A DNA stretch of 64,000 nucleotides from Pseudomonas sp. ANT_J12. Lineage in GTDB: Bacteria > Pseudomonadota > Gammaproteobacteria > Pseudomonadales > Pseudomonadaceae. The position numbers were made by a program, and so were the translations under genes. Below are positions 53,608-62,495 of the stretch, in pieces; positions within the stretch are counted from its first letter, which is position 1; each line of letters starts with the position of its first letter. A model generated the notes under the pieces. It ran no database searches. It worked only from the letters and a program-made list of their open reading frames with translations, and was not told the DNA's origin. The stretch lies in NCBI RefSeq assembly GCF_008370045.1, contig NZ_VOBN01000003.1, forward strand, positions 310,001 through 374,000, read 5' to 3'.

Positions 53608-55023
53608 ATGGTCACCTCTGCAACAACCTCCGCCCCGCTGATCGAGAAACACACGATCGGCTACGTTCCCCCGGAAGATCGCCATGGAAAGGTCCGGGAC
53701 CTGTTCACCCTCTGGTTTGGCGGCAACATCGCGCCGCTGCCCATCGTCACCGGCGCCCTCGGTGTGCAACTGTTCCACCTGAACCTGGTGTGGGGCATCG
53801 TCGCCATTCTGGTCGGGCATCTGGTCGGCGGCGTGCTGATGGCGCGGCACTCGGCGCAAGGCCCGCAGATGGGCATCCCGCAGATGATCCAGAGCCGCGC
53901 CCAGTTCGGCTCCCTCGGTGCGCTACTGGTGGTGCTGATCGCCGGAGTCATGTACATCGGCTTCTTCGCCTCCAACATCGTCCTCGCCGGCAAGTCCTTG
54001 CATGGCGTGGTCGACAGCGTGCCGGTGCCGGTGGGCATCGTTATCGGCGCCCTCGGTTCCGGCATCATCGGCATCATCGGCTACCGCTTCATCCACGTGC
54101 TCAACCGCATCGGTACCTGGGTGCTCGGCGCCGGCATCGTGCTCGGCTTCGGCTACATCTTCACCCACGTGCAGACCGCCGACTTTCTCACCCGTGGCAG
54201 CTTCAACATCTCCGGCTGGCTCGCCACCGTGTCGTTGGCGGCGCTGTGGCAGATCGCGTTCGCGCCGTACGTCTCCGACTACTCGCGCTACCTGCCGGCC
54301 GACGTGCCCGTGGCCTCGACCTTCTGGACCACCTACCTGGGCACCGTGCTCGGCTCCAGCCTCTCGTTCATCTTCGGCGCCGTCGCCGTCCTCGCCACAC
54401 CGGTCGGCATGGACACCATGGACGCGGTCAAACTCGCCACCGGCTCCATCGGCCCCTTGATGCTGGTGCTGTTCCTGCTCAGCGTCATCAGCCACAACGC
54501 CCTCAACCTCTACGGCGCCGTGCTGTCGCTGATCACCCTGATCCAAACCTTCGCCTACCGCTGGATCCCCACCGCCAAGAGCCGCGCCGTGCTCTCGATC
54601 ATCGTCCTCGGTGCCTGCTGCTTCGCCGCTGTCGGCGCCTCGGCCGACTTCATCGGCCACTTCGTCGACATGGTGCTGGTACTGCTCGTCGTGCTGGTGC
54701 CATGGACCGCGATCAACCTGATCGACTTCTACGCGATCCACAAAGGTCAGTACGACATCGACTCGATCTTCCACGTCGATGGCGGGATCTATGGCCGCTA
54801 CAACCCACAGGCGCTGTTGGCCTATGCGATCGGGATCATCGCGCAGATTCCATTCATGAACACGCCGCTGTACGTCGGGCCGATTTCCGAGCACATCAAC
54901 GGCGCGGATCTGTCCTGGGTGGTGGGGCTACTGATTACGTCGCCGCTGTATTTCTGGTTGGCGAGTCGGGACAGTGCTTATAAGCGTCGGTTGTCCACCG
55001 GGAAACTGGCGAGCGCCGGGTAA
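53608..55023 (+). CDS. NCS1-family nucleobase/cofactor permease
   Basis: The 471-residue transporter has about 12 TM segments and the NCS1 pattern: DLFTLWFGGNIAPLPIVTGAL in TM1, GIPQMIQSRAQFGSLG after TM2, and APYVSDYSRYLPADV in TM6-7. Family members import cytosine, purines, allantoin, hydantoins or thiamine. The ATG follows TTGGAG. Context with a flavin monooxygenase, RidA and amidohydrolase makes a nitrogen heterocycle a plausible cargo. Confidence 0.9.
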   Translation: MVTSATTSAPLIEKHTIGYVPPEDRHGKVRDLFTLWFGGNIAPLPIVTGALGVQLFHLNLVWGIVAILVGHLVGGVLMARHSAQGPQMGIPQMIQSRAQFGSLGALLVVLIAGVMYIGFFASNIVLAGKSLHGVVDSVPVPVGIVIGALGSGIIGIIGYRFIHVLNRIGTWVLGAGIVLGFGYIFTHVQTADFLTRGSFNISGWLATVSLAALWQIAFAPYVSDYSRYLPADVPVASTFWTTYLGTVLGSSLSFIFGAVAVLATPVGMDTMDAVKLATGSIGPLMLVLFLLSVISHNALNLYGAVLSLITLIQTFAYRWIPTAKSRAVLSIIVLGACCFAAVGASADFIGHFVDMVLVLLVVLVPWTAINLIDFYAIHKGQYDIDSIFHVDGGIYGRYNPQALLAYAIGIIAQIPFMNTPLYVGPISEHINGADLSWVVGLLITSPLYFWLASRDSAYKRRLSTGKLASAG

Positions 55024-55050
55024 GCGCTAATGCAGATTTTTCAAGCGTAA

Positions 55051-55080
55051 AAAAAACCCGCACTGAGTTGCGGGTTTTTT
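55051..55080 (+). terminator. Rho-independent terminator after the NCS1 permease
   Basis: The stem aaacccgca / tgcgggttt with a six-base loop is flanked by A-runs and T-runs on either side. Confidence 0.88.
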
Positions 55081-55117
55081 CTATTCTTGCCTTCAGCCCC
55101 CCAAACCGGACATCCAT

Positions 55118-55789
55118 ATGCCCAGCCCCGAATCCACCCTGCTCCAGAGCTGGCACCACAACGCCCAATCCTGGATCGAAGCCATCCGCAACGGCACGCT
55201 CGAAAGCCGTGTCCAGGTTACCGACCAGGCCATCCTGTTGGCGATATTGGGCCGGCAGCCCGAGCGCGTGCTCGATCTGGGCTGCGGCGAAGGCTGGTTG
55301 TTGCGGGCGCTGGCTAAACGGGGCATTGAGGCGGTCGGGGTCGATGGTGACAGGACGCTGGTCGAGGCGGCGCGGGCGGCGGGGTCTTCGTCGGTGCATG
55401 TGGCGAGCTATGAACAGTTGGTCGAGGCGCAGGTGGATATTGGCAGTGGCTTTGATTTGATCTGCGCCAACTTCGCTTTATTGCATCAGGACATCATTCC
55501 GCTGCTCGCCGCCATGAACGCCCTGCTCGCCCCCGGCGGTGCGCTGGTGATCCAGACGTTGCACCCCTGGACCGTGGCGGCGGGCGATTATCAGGATGGC
55601 TGGCGGGAAGAGACCTTTGCCGGGTTCAAGGGCCAATGGCAACCCATGCCGTGGTACTTTCGCACGTTGTCCAGTTGGCTCAATGCGCTGGACATGGCCG
55701 GGTTTCGGCTGGCCGGCCTGCAGGAGCCGCAGCACCCGCAAAGCCCTGTGCCGCAGTCGTTGCTGTTGGTGGCCGAACAACGGGGGTGA
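55118..55789 (+). CDS. Class I SAM-dependent methyltransferase
   Basis: The 223-residue methyltransferase has the SAM-binding motif I VLDLGCGEGWLL (about residues 51-62), the acidic loop at the end of beta-2 GVDGD and the post-motif III LAPGGALVIQTLHPW. It is cytosolic and its acceptor unknown. Starts 38 bp after the permease terminator and so is independently transcribed. Confidence 0.87.
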   Translation: MPSPESTLLQSWHHNAQSWIEAIRNGTLESRVQVTDQAILLAILGRQPERVLDLGCGEGWLLRALAKRGIEAVGVDGDRTLVEAARAAGSSSVHVASYEQLVEAQVDIGSGFDLICANFALLHQDIIPLLAAMNALLAPGGALVIQTLHPWTVAAGDYQDGWREETFAGFKGQWQPMPWYFRTLSSWLNALDMAGFRLAGLQEPQHPQSPVPQSLLLVAEQRG

Positions 55790-55858
55790 TCTGTCCCTAC
55801 GAACTGTCCATCCGCGGTCCATGTGATCACGGCAAGCACACTAGATAAGGTCCGTCTC

Positions 55859-56698
55859 ATGAGCAAAGCGTCCTACGTTCCGCCCAAGGTCTGGAAAAAT
55901 AACGCACCGTCCGGGGGCCAATTCGCCAGCATCAATCGCCCGATTGCCGGGCCGACCCATGACAAGGCGTTACCCCTGGGCAAGCATCCGTTGCAGCTGT
56001 ATTCGCTGGCCACGCCCAATGGCGTGAAGGTGACCATCCTGCTTGAGGAACTGCTGGCGCTGGGGCATACCGGCGCCGAGTACGACGCCTGGCTGATCCG
56101 CATCGGCGAAGGTGATCAGTTCTCCAGCGGCTTTGTCGAGATCAACCCGAACTCGAAGATCCCGGCGTTGCTGGACCGCAGCGTTGAACCTGCGATTCGC
56201 GTGTTCGAGTCCGGTTCGATCCTGCTGTACCTGGCGGAAAAGTTCGGCGCCTTCCTGCCGACTGATCTGGCTGGACGCACCGAAACCCTGAACTGGCTGT
56301 TCTGGCAAATGGGCGCGGCGCCGTACCTGGGCGGCGGTTTCGGGCATTTCTACGCCTACGCGCCGGAGAAGCTTGAGTACCCGATCAATCGCTTCACCAT
56401 GGAAGCCAAGCGTCAGCTGGATGTCCTCGATCGTCGTCTTGGTGAAAGCCCTTACCTGGCCGGTGACAGCTACACCATCGCCGATATTGCGGTCTGGCCC
56501 TGGTACGGCCAACTGGTGCGCAACAACGTGTACTCGGCGGCCGAGTTTCTCTCAGCCCAGGAATACACCCATGTGCAGCGCTGGGCCGAGGAGATTGCCA
56601 AGCGGCCGGCGGTCATCCGTGGGCAACGCGTCAACCGCACATGGGGCGACGAGGCGAGCCAGGTGCCTGAACGGCACCAGGCCGATGATCTGGCTTAG
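55859..56698 (+). CDS. yghU: Glutathione-dependent disulphide-bond oxidoreductase, YghU-like
   Basis: The 279-residue GST superfamily protein has the YghU-type long N-terminus (YVPPKVWKNNAPSGGQFASINRPIAGPTHDKALPLGKHPLQLYSLATPNGVKVTILLEE in position), ESGSILLYLAEKFG and a large helical domain (MGAAPYLGGGFGHFY). E. coli YghU binds two glutathiones and reduces disulphides. Length and motif order match closely. Confidence 0.93.
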   Translation: MSKASYVPPKVWKNNAPSGGQFASINRPIAGPTHDKALPLGKHPLQLYSLATPNGVKVTILLEELLALGHTGAEYDAWLIRIGEGDQFSSGFVEINPNSKIPALLDRSVEPAIRVFESGSILLYLAEKFGAFLPTDLAGRTETLNWLFWQMGAAPYLGGGFGHFYAYAPEKLEYPINRFTMEAKRQLDVLDRRLGESPYLAGDSYTIADIAVWPWYGQLVRNNVYSAAEFLSAQEYTHVQRWAEEIAKRPAVIRGQRVNRTWGDEASQVPERHQADDLA

Positions 56699-57408
56699 CT
56701 GATCACGTCGGCGGCTGGATCGGGCTCACTCGATCCGGCCGCCGGCGCCATGATTTCGCGCAACGACATGGATTTGAAGGCCTCGACCAGGCCGCGCCCC
56801 TCCTCCGGGGTACAGGAAACGGCCAAGCGCATGGTCGCTTCCCCGAGATGCCAGATCAGAAACGCCGACTCCCGAACCTGTCGCGCATCACTGCCCGGAA
56901 ACACCCGCAGCATCGCATCGCTCAGCAACCCGCCTGCCACACGACTCTCCTGCAACTCCAGCGCCATCAGCTGTTTGTCCGCCTGCATCCCGGACCAGAT
57001 ATCCCGCATGGCCGGTGTCGCCAGAACGATTTCGTAATACAGATCGAGCAGCTCGGAATACGCCGTTCTCAGTCCTTGCGCGTCCTCAACGGCGCCCAGC
57101 GCCTCTTCGATACAACGACGGCTTTCAGCGTTATAGCGCTCGGCCAGCGTGCGAATCACCGAGCTTTTGTCCGGAAAGTACTGATACAGCGAGCCGATCG
57201 AGATCTCTGAACGCTCGGCAATCTCACTCATCTTGACCTGGTCACTGCCCTTGCTCGCGATCAAATCAGTGGCGACGGCGAGAATCCGTTCCTGGCGGTC
57301 GCGGCTGCGTTGCTGTGTGGGATTGCGCCGCGTCGGCTCTGCAACAGACGGTTCGACGGTATCGAGGGTTTTCTTGGGCACTGGCGTAAATCTCCCGGAC
57401 GAGAACAT
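56695..57408 (-). CDS. TetR-family regulator
   Basis: The 237-residue protein has an N-terminal HTH (RILAVATDLIASKG, MSEIAERSEISIGSLYQYFPDKSSVI) with about 40 extra residues before it. The C-domain is helical (LYYEIVLATPAMRDIWSGMQ). It overlaps the 3' end of yghU by four bases, convergently. It is divergent from the NmrA-like gene, with an operator-like palindrome close to that gene. Confidence 0.9.
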   Translation of the reverse strand: MFSSGRFTPVPKKTLDTVEPSVAEPTRRNPTQQRSRDRQERILAVATDLIASKGSDQVKMSEIAERSEISIGSLYQYFPDKSSVIRTLAERYNAESRRCIEEALGAVEDAQGLRTAYSELLDLYYEIVLATPAMRDIWSGMQADKQLMALELQESRVAGGLLSDAMLRVFPGSDARQVRESAFLIWHLGEATMRLAVSCTPEEGRGLVEAFKSMSLREIMAPAAGSSEPDPAADVIS

Positions 57409-57526
57409 GACATAGGCTCACTTTAGCATCGGACCGATACCGGGCCACCACGGGTATTTGCCGTACGTCGGGCTCGGCAATTCTGCTCGTTGACAGTAAA
57501 ACATGAGGGACTATCATCTTTTAAAC

Positions 57527-57541
57527 GTGAGCATTACTCAC
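57527..57541 (+). promoter_or_regulatory. TetR-type operator palindrome before the NmrA-like gene
   Basis: The perfect palindrome arms gtgag-catta-ctcac lie 24-38 bp upstream of the NmrA-like start codon. The centre and spacing fit the operator of a TetR-family repressor, very likely the divergent TetR gene. Confidence 0.65.
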
Positions 57542-57564
57542 ATTAACCCGAAGGAGATGAAACG

Positions 57565-58401
57565 ATGAAAACCGAACAAGAAACCATCCTGATTCTCGGC
57601 GCCACCGGCAAAACCGGACGGCGAATTGCCCAACGCCTGCAAGCTGCCGGCCGGCCCGTTCGCCTGGGTTCTCGCGCGGCGAGCCCCGCTTTCGACTGGG
57701 AAGATCGAACCACCTGGGCCGCGGCGCTGGAGGGCATTTACGCGATGTACCTTTCCTTTCAACCCGACCTCGCCGTCCCGGGCGCGCTCGAAACGGTTAA
57801 AGCGTTCACCGATCAAGCGGTCAACAGCGGCGTCCGCAAACTGGTGTTGCTGTCCGGGCGCGGTGAGGTCGAAGCCGAACAGGCCGAACAGGTCATACAG
57901 GCCAGCGGCGTCGACTGGACGATCCTGCGCGCCAGTTGGTTTTTCCAGAATTTCAGCGAAGCGCACTTCCTCGAGCCCATCCAGCAAGGGGAACTTGTCC
58001 TGCCCGTGGGCACTATCGCCGAGCCTTTCATCGATGCCGAAGACATTGCCGAAATCGCCGTCGCGGCGCTGACCCAACCCGGACACTCACGCCAACTCTA
58101 TGAACTGACCGGCCCACGCGCGCTGACCTTTGCCGAAGCGGTGAAGGAAATCGCCCGTGAGACCCAGCGCGATATCCAGTTCGCCTCAGTCCCGGCGGAC
58201 GATTATCGCCAAGCATTGGAACAGGCAGAACTTCCAGCCGAAGTGATCGACCTGGTGCTGTACCTGTTCACCACCGTGCTCGATGGCCGCAATACGTCGG
58301 TAGCCGATGGCGTGCAGCGTGCGTTAGGGCGGCCGGCGCGGGACTTTAGCGATTATGTCCGGCGCACGGCGGCGACCGGGGTGTGGGCCAGCGAAGGATA
58401 A
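57565..58401 (+). CDS. NmrA-like NAD(P)-binding oxidoreductase
   Basis: The 278-residue atypical SDR has the Rossmann loop ILILGATGKTGRRIAQRL near the N-terminus. The sequence VRLGSRAASPAFDWEDRTTW and the GVDWTILRASWFFQNFSEAHFL block match the NmrA/ergot-alkaloid-like reductase group. It lacks the classical Tyr-x-x-x-Lys, so it may sense or use NADP. The AAGGAG site is nine bases from the ATG. Target of the divergent TetR protein by context. Confidence 0.88.
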   Translation: MKTEQETILILGATGKTGRRIAQRLQAAGRPVRLGSRAASPAFDWEDRTTWAAALEGIYAMYLSFQPDLAVPGALETVKAFTDQAVNSGVRKLVLLSGRGEVEAEQAEQVIQASGVDWTILRASWFFQNFSEAHFLEPIQQGELVLPVGTIAEPFIDAEDIAEIAVAALTQPGHSRQLYELTGPRALTFAEAVKEIARETQRDIQFASVPADDYRQALEQAELPAEVIDLVLYLFTTVLDGRNTSVADGVQRALGRPARDFSDYVRRTAATGVWASEG

Positions 58402-58446
58402 CGTCCCATTATTCAGTCCGACTTCAATAGCTGAGGGAATGAAGTG

Positions 58447-58487
58447 CTGAGCAATCATCGTTTGTCCCCCTACGCGATGATGCTCAG
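58447..58487. terminator. Hairpin downstream of the NmrA-like gene
   Basis: Arms ctgagcaatcatcg and cgatgatgctcag are complementary but for one base, with a 14-base loop. It lies 45 bp after the NmrA-like stop and lacks a U-tract. It could equally be an operator-like dyad for the next gene. Confidence 0.4.
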
Positions 58488-58589
58488 AATCGGGCGCAGA
58501 CGTTACCCGCTGTTTTTCCCTCTGAACGCGTCAGAACCGCCAGAAAGTGAGCCCTTTTCCTTCTTCACCATTCGCCTCAGGAGATCACA

Positions 58590-60269
58590 ATGAATAAAAC
58601 CATTTCTCGTCGTAGCGGAGGTCAGATATTGGTGGATGCCTTGCGCATCCATGGCGTCAAAAGGGCTTTTTGTGTGCCGGGAGAAAGCTACCTGGCGGTT
58701 CTCGACGCATTGCATGACGTGCAAGAAGACATCGATCTGATTGTTTGCCGTCAGGAAGGCGGTGCCGCCTATATGGCAGAAGCCTACGGCAAGCTCACCG
58801 GAGCGCCGGGCATCTGCTTCGTGACTCGCGGCCCAGGTGCAACCAACGCCGCGGTTGGCGTCCACACCGCCTTCCAGGACTCGACGCCGATGATCCTCTT
58901 CATTGGCCAGGTCGCTCGCGATCAGCAGTATCGCGAAGCATTCCAGGAGGTCGACTTTCGCCAGATGTTTGGCCCCTTGGCGAAGTGGGTCGTACAAATC
59001 GACGACACCCGAAGAATTCCCGAACTGGTGAGCCAGGCGTTTCACCGAGCAGTCAATGGCAGGCCGGGGCCGGTCGTGGTCGCCCTGCCAGAAGACGTGC
59101 TGACCGAAATGGCCGAGGTCAGTGATGCCGGCGCGTTCAAACGGGTGTTGATGACGCCGGCAGTCGAGCAAATGGCGGCCATGCAGCAACTGCTTGAGCA
59201 ATCGGAACGGCCATTGATGGTGTTGGGCGGCAGCGGCTGGGATCCCGAGTCCGTGCAGGACATTCGCCTTTTTGCAGAACAGCAGCATCTCCCGGTGGCC
59301 GCCTCCTTTCGTTGTCAGGACCTGTTCGACAATCGGCACCCCAACTATGTCGGCGATCTTGGGTTCGCGGCCTCCGCACAGTTGTCGTTAGCCGTGAAAG
59401 AGGCTGACCTGCTGCTGGTCGTCGGCTCGCGAATGGGGGAAGTGTCGACAGGCGGATACGTGGCCCTGGATATTCCCGTCCCCAAGCAAACCCTGATTCA
59501 CATTCACCAAGGTATCGAGGAGCTGGGACGGGTCTATCAACCGGCGTTGGCGATCAACAGCAGTATGTCGAGTTTCGCGAAAGCAGCCGCAGGACTGCCA
59601 CCCACAAACCCGCAAAAAACCAGTGAGTGGACGCGCACGCTGAATCAGCATTACCTGCAAAACCTGGAACGCACATCCTCCCCCGGCCCAGTGCAAATGG
59701 CCGACATCATTGAGTGGTTGAATCACAGGCTTCCAGATGACGCGATCCTGACCAATGGCGCCGGCAACTATGCCGTCTGGCTTCAACGCTTCTATCAGTT
59801 CCGCCATTACCGCACCCAGTTAGGTCCCACCAACGGCTCCATGGGTTACGGCGTGCCGGCTGCCGTGGCCGCCAAACTGACCTGTCCGGATCGCGTGGTG
59901 GTTTCGTTCTCCGGGGATGGCTGCTTCTTGATGAATGGTCAGGAGCTCGCCACCGCCGCGCAATACGGGGCCAATGTGATTTTCGTGGTGGTCAACAACG
60001 GCATGTACGGAACCATCAGAATGCACCAGGAGCGCAATTACCCTGGGCGCGTGTCCGGTACGCAATTGCACAACCCGGATTTCGCCGCACTGGCCCAAGC
60101 CTATGGACTGCATGGCGAGGTGGTCGCCGAGACCTGCGACTTTGCGCCCGCCTTCGAGCGCTGCCTGACCATGTCCCGGCCATCGTTGATTGAGGTCAGA
60201 GTCGACCCGGAAGCCTTGACCCCTCGTCTCAGCCTGACGCAGATCAGGGAGCAATCAAGCAAACAGTGA
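58590..60269 (+). CDS. Thiamine-diphosphate-dependent enzyme, acetolactate synthase-like
   Basis: The 559-residue protein has the three-domain TPP layout. The catalytic glutamate is E56 (RQEGGAAYMAEAYGKLTG), the middle domain contains the Rossmann-like PLMVLGGSGW, and the C-terminal diphosphate site reads SFSGDGCFLMNGQEL with N-x-x-x-G. It resembles acetolactate synthase large subunits and oxalyl-CoA decarboxylase/sulfoacetaldehyde relatives. No small subunit gene (ilvN) follows, so it is probably a catabolic or FAD-independent paralogue. The CAGGAG site is eight bases from the ATG. Confidence 0.88.
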   Translation: MNKTISRRSGGQILVDALRIHGVKRAFCVPGESYLAVLDALHDVQEDIDLIVCRQEGGAAYMAEAYGKLTGAPGICFVTRGPGATNAAVGVHTAFQDSTPMILFIGQVARDQQYREAFQEVDFRQMFGPLAKWVVQIDDTRRIPELVSQAFHRAVNGRPGPVVVALPEDVLTEMAEVSDAGAFKRVLMTPAVEQMAAMQQLLEQSERPLMVLGGSGWDPESVQDIRLFAEQQHLPVAASFRCQDLFDNRHPNYVGDLGFAASAQLSLAVKEADLLLVVGSRMGEVSTGGYVALDIPVPKQTLIHIHQGIEELGRVYQPALAINSSMSSFAKAAAGLPPTNPQKTSEWTRTLNQHYLQNLERTSSPGPVQMADIIEWLNHRLPDDAILTNGAGNYAVWLQRFYQFRHYRTQLGPTNGSMGYGVPAAVAAKLTCPDRVVVSFSGDGCFLMNGQELATAAQYGANVIFVVVNNGMYGTIRMHQERNYPGRVSGTQLHNPDFAALAQAYGLHGEVVAETCDFAPAFERCLTMSRPSLIEVRVDPEALTPRLSLTQIREQSSKQ

Positions 60270-60445
60270 GCGGCCATTTCCAGAGTCGGTCGTCAAACAG
60301 TCGATTGCACCACCGCTTGCCGCCCCTTGAAGGCCAGTGAACGACGGTGGTTAATAAACGCTAAGACAATGCACATAATGCCTGCCATCGGCTCGGTGGC
60401 TGCTGACGTTTGCAGGGCCTAACCAACATCCAGCACGGAACGCAC

Positions 60446-61270
60446 ATGAATTTTTTCAAGAAGCTTCTCGGTTCACTGAAAGGTCCAGCAACCCCGGACG
60501 CCCAGCCACCTCACGCATTTTCCGAGCCGGTAGCTGCCGACAACCCGACAGCATTCGAAGTGGCCAATGAGGCCGCTCGACAAGCCAGCGAGGCGTGCCT
60601 GGATCGTCATTGGCGCGCGGTCGGCACCGTCGAGCAGGATGTCCTTGCCTACTTCATCAGTCCGAGCCTGTCAGGTGGACCTTACTGGCCCTCGACCCGC
60701 CAGGCCTACCGGGTGGTCCGCCGTGGCGATTCGATCATCCTCGCCACCGAAGGCCTGTCCGACCCGTTCGATGATGCTGAAGGGATGGGCAATGGTTTCG
60801 AAATGGAGTTATTCATCGAAACCGCCGATATCCCCGTGCACGCCCGCGGCCCTGTGGGTGAGGTCAATCCTTTCCAGCGCAGTTGGGCCTTCGAGCTGCT
60901 GGAACACGTGGCCAAGACCGTGGCCGACGCGGGAGGAATCACCCATCAGCTTGAACAATACGGCGCGCTCTCCCTCGAATGTCCCGGGGTCAGCCAGTCG
61001 CACCACATGAAAGATCAACTTCCCCAACATTTCATCACCGCTGACGACTCGACCGGCGTCTTGCTGGGCGCCCCGGAAGCGGATTTCCCGACCCGCCTGG
61101 ACGACATGCCCTTATCGCCGGTCAGCCTGGTTCCGGTGGTATTGATCACGGCGTCGGAGCTTGAATACGTCCGTGCCGGTGGGCGCGCGGCGCGCGAGGA
61201 TCTGGTGATCCGCCTGAAAGCTGCGGGCGTCGGGCATATGAGCAGCCTGCAGCGTGCCAGCGTTGTGTGA
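60446..61270 (+). CDS. Suppressor-of-fused-like domain protein
   Basis: The 274-residue protein has an N-terminal basic segment (NFFKKLLGSLKG) and a body resembling the bacterial Sufu-like fold. It includes YRVVRRGDSIILATEGLSDPFDD, FEMELFIETADIPV, WAFELLEHVAKTVADAG and SPVSLVPVVLITASELEYVRAGG. No signal peptide. In bacteria, this fold is often an immunity-type or regulatory protein. It is followed after 13 bp by a gene of unknown function, with which it likely forms an operon. Confidence 0.75.
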   Translation: MNFFKKLLGSLKGPATPDAQPPHAFSEPVAADNPTAFEVANEAARQASEACLDRHWRAVGTVEQDVLAYFISPSLSGGPYWPSTRQAYRVVRRGDSIILATEGLSDPFDDAEGMGNGFEMELFIETADIPVHARGPVGEVNPFQRSWAFELLEHVAKTVADAGGITHQLEQYGALSLECPGVSQSHHMKDQLPQHFITADDSTGVLLGAPEADFPTRLDDMPLSPVSLVPVVLITASELEYVRAGGRAAREDLVIRLKAAGVGHMSSLQRASVV

Positions 61271-61283
61271 CCGGGCGGTTCAA

Positions 61284-61967
61284 ATGAAAATTTACCGTCC
61301 AAGGTTCTGGTCGCTGGATTCGGGCATTGATTACAGCGCCCCGGTCATCCACCTCAACGATATCGTGCCGGCCGTGGGTAAAAAGACATTCGCGTTCTTT
61401 GATCGCGACGACCGCCTGGAAGCCGGCGCAACCATTCTGCTGATCTGGTGCCCGCCCGTGTCCGACTTGAATGGCTGGAGTGAACAACCTTCCGAAATTG
61501 CGCAAAGCCATCTCTTGAAAGCACACGTCATCGGCGTGGCCCAAGCGTGCGCGCATCCAGCTCCCCATGGCGAGCGCAAGTACGAACTTGAGATCCTCTC
61601 GTGCGAACGATTACTGCCAGCCCTGCAAGCACTTCCAGAGGAGTCGACATCCTGGAATCTGCAAGGCATTGGCAGCGAGCAAGGGAATTTTCTGGCATGG
61701 GATGAGCTGCACTGGTGTGGTCGCGCGCTCGTTGAAGGATTTACCTATTTAACGGCGAATACCTCAAACGAGGCGCACCTGGAATTGATCCTCGAGGAAT
61801 CCGGCGACGAGCTGTTCGGGCTTTTTTCAGTGCACATCGATCCCGGTGGCACCTTTCATGAGATGGGCAGGAAGCAGCTCACGGGCGAGGAACGACGAGT
61901 CGTCGAACGGGCCATTAAGCTGGCGCACCCGCTGCAAGATTCACAGGCGCTCTACTTGGTGCAGTGA
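61284..61967 (+). CDS. Unknown protein, downstream partner of the Sufu-like gene
   Basis: The 227-residue soluble protein has no recognised domain. Alternating strands and helices are suggested by LEAGATILLIWCPPVSD, LLKAHVIGVAQACAHPAP and AHLELILEESGDELFGLFSVHIDPGG. The ATG at 61284 has only a weak site upstream (CGGGCGG), but the short spacing after the Sufu-like gene implies co-transcription. Confidence 0.72.
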   Translation: MKIYRPRFWSLDSGIDYSAPVIHLNDIVPAVGKKTFAFFDRDDRLEAGATILLIWCPPVSDLNGWSEQPSEIAQSHLLKAHVIGVAQACAHPAPHGERKYELEILSCERLLPALQALPEESTSWNLQGIGSEQGNFLAWDELHWCGRALVEGFTYLTANTSNEAHLELILEESGDELFGLFSVHIDPGGTFHEMGRKQLTGEERRVVERAIKLAHPLQDSQALYLVQ

Positions 61968-61981
61968 CGCGTCGGCATCCG

Positions 61982-62374
61982 TCACTCTTCAAACCGCCCC
62001 GTGCCTTCACGATCACCCGCGTACCGTCGCGTCAGCGGAAACGCCGGCAACCAGGCCTCGCGACGCACGGTCCAGCTTTCATAGGTGGGCGTCAGTTGGT
62101 CGGGTGCGTCCAGGCAGCCGAGGTTGACTTCGATCTCGTCGGCGCTGCGGTTGAACACCGACGAGCCGCAGCGGGGACAGAAACACCGCCCGGCGTAGTC
62201 GCGGGTTTCGCCTTCGATCGTCACCGCCTCCTGGGGGAAAATCGCCGAAGCGTGAAATAACGCTCCGTGATGTTTGCGGCAGTCGAGGCAGTGACACAGG
62301 CCGACGCGATAGGGTCGGCCCGAGGCCTCGATCCGGACATTGCCGCACAGGCAACCGCCAGTGAATCGGTCCAT
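61982..62374 (-). CDS. GFA (glutathione-dependent formaldehyde-activating-like) family protein
   Basis: The 130-residue zinc protein has the complete cysteine pattern: GGCLCGNVRI, GLCHCLDCRKHHGA and CFCPRCGSSVFN. GFA proteins bind zinc through these cysteines; the catalytic role is often unclear. Convergent with the preceding operon. Confidence 0.93.
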   Translation of the reverse strand: MDRFTGGCLCGNVRIEASGRPYRVGLCHCLDCRKHHGALFHASAIFPQEAVTIEGETRDYAGRCFCPRCGSSVFNRSADEIEVNLGCLDAPDQLTPTYESWTVRREAWLPAFPLTRRYAGDREGTGRFEE

Positions 62375-62495
62375 GCTGTGTCTCCTCTGAAATCATGCGA
62401 AAGGCCTGTTAAAAATAGTCCAAGCAACCCCCGTAACAAACCTGTCACGCCCCGCCTGCTATCTTCCCCGCCCTGCCCCCATTGCCCTGCCCAAG

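Noticed and set aside
53514..54983. 489-codon plus-strand frame inside the NCS1 permease
   Set aside because: Arg/Ala/His-rich shadow of the permease in another frame, with no family motifs.
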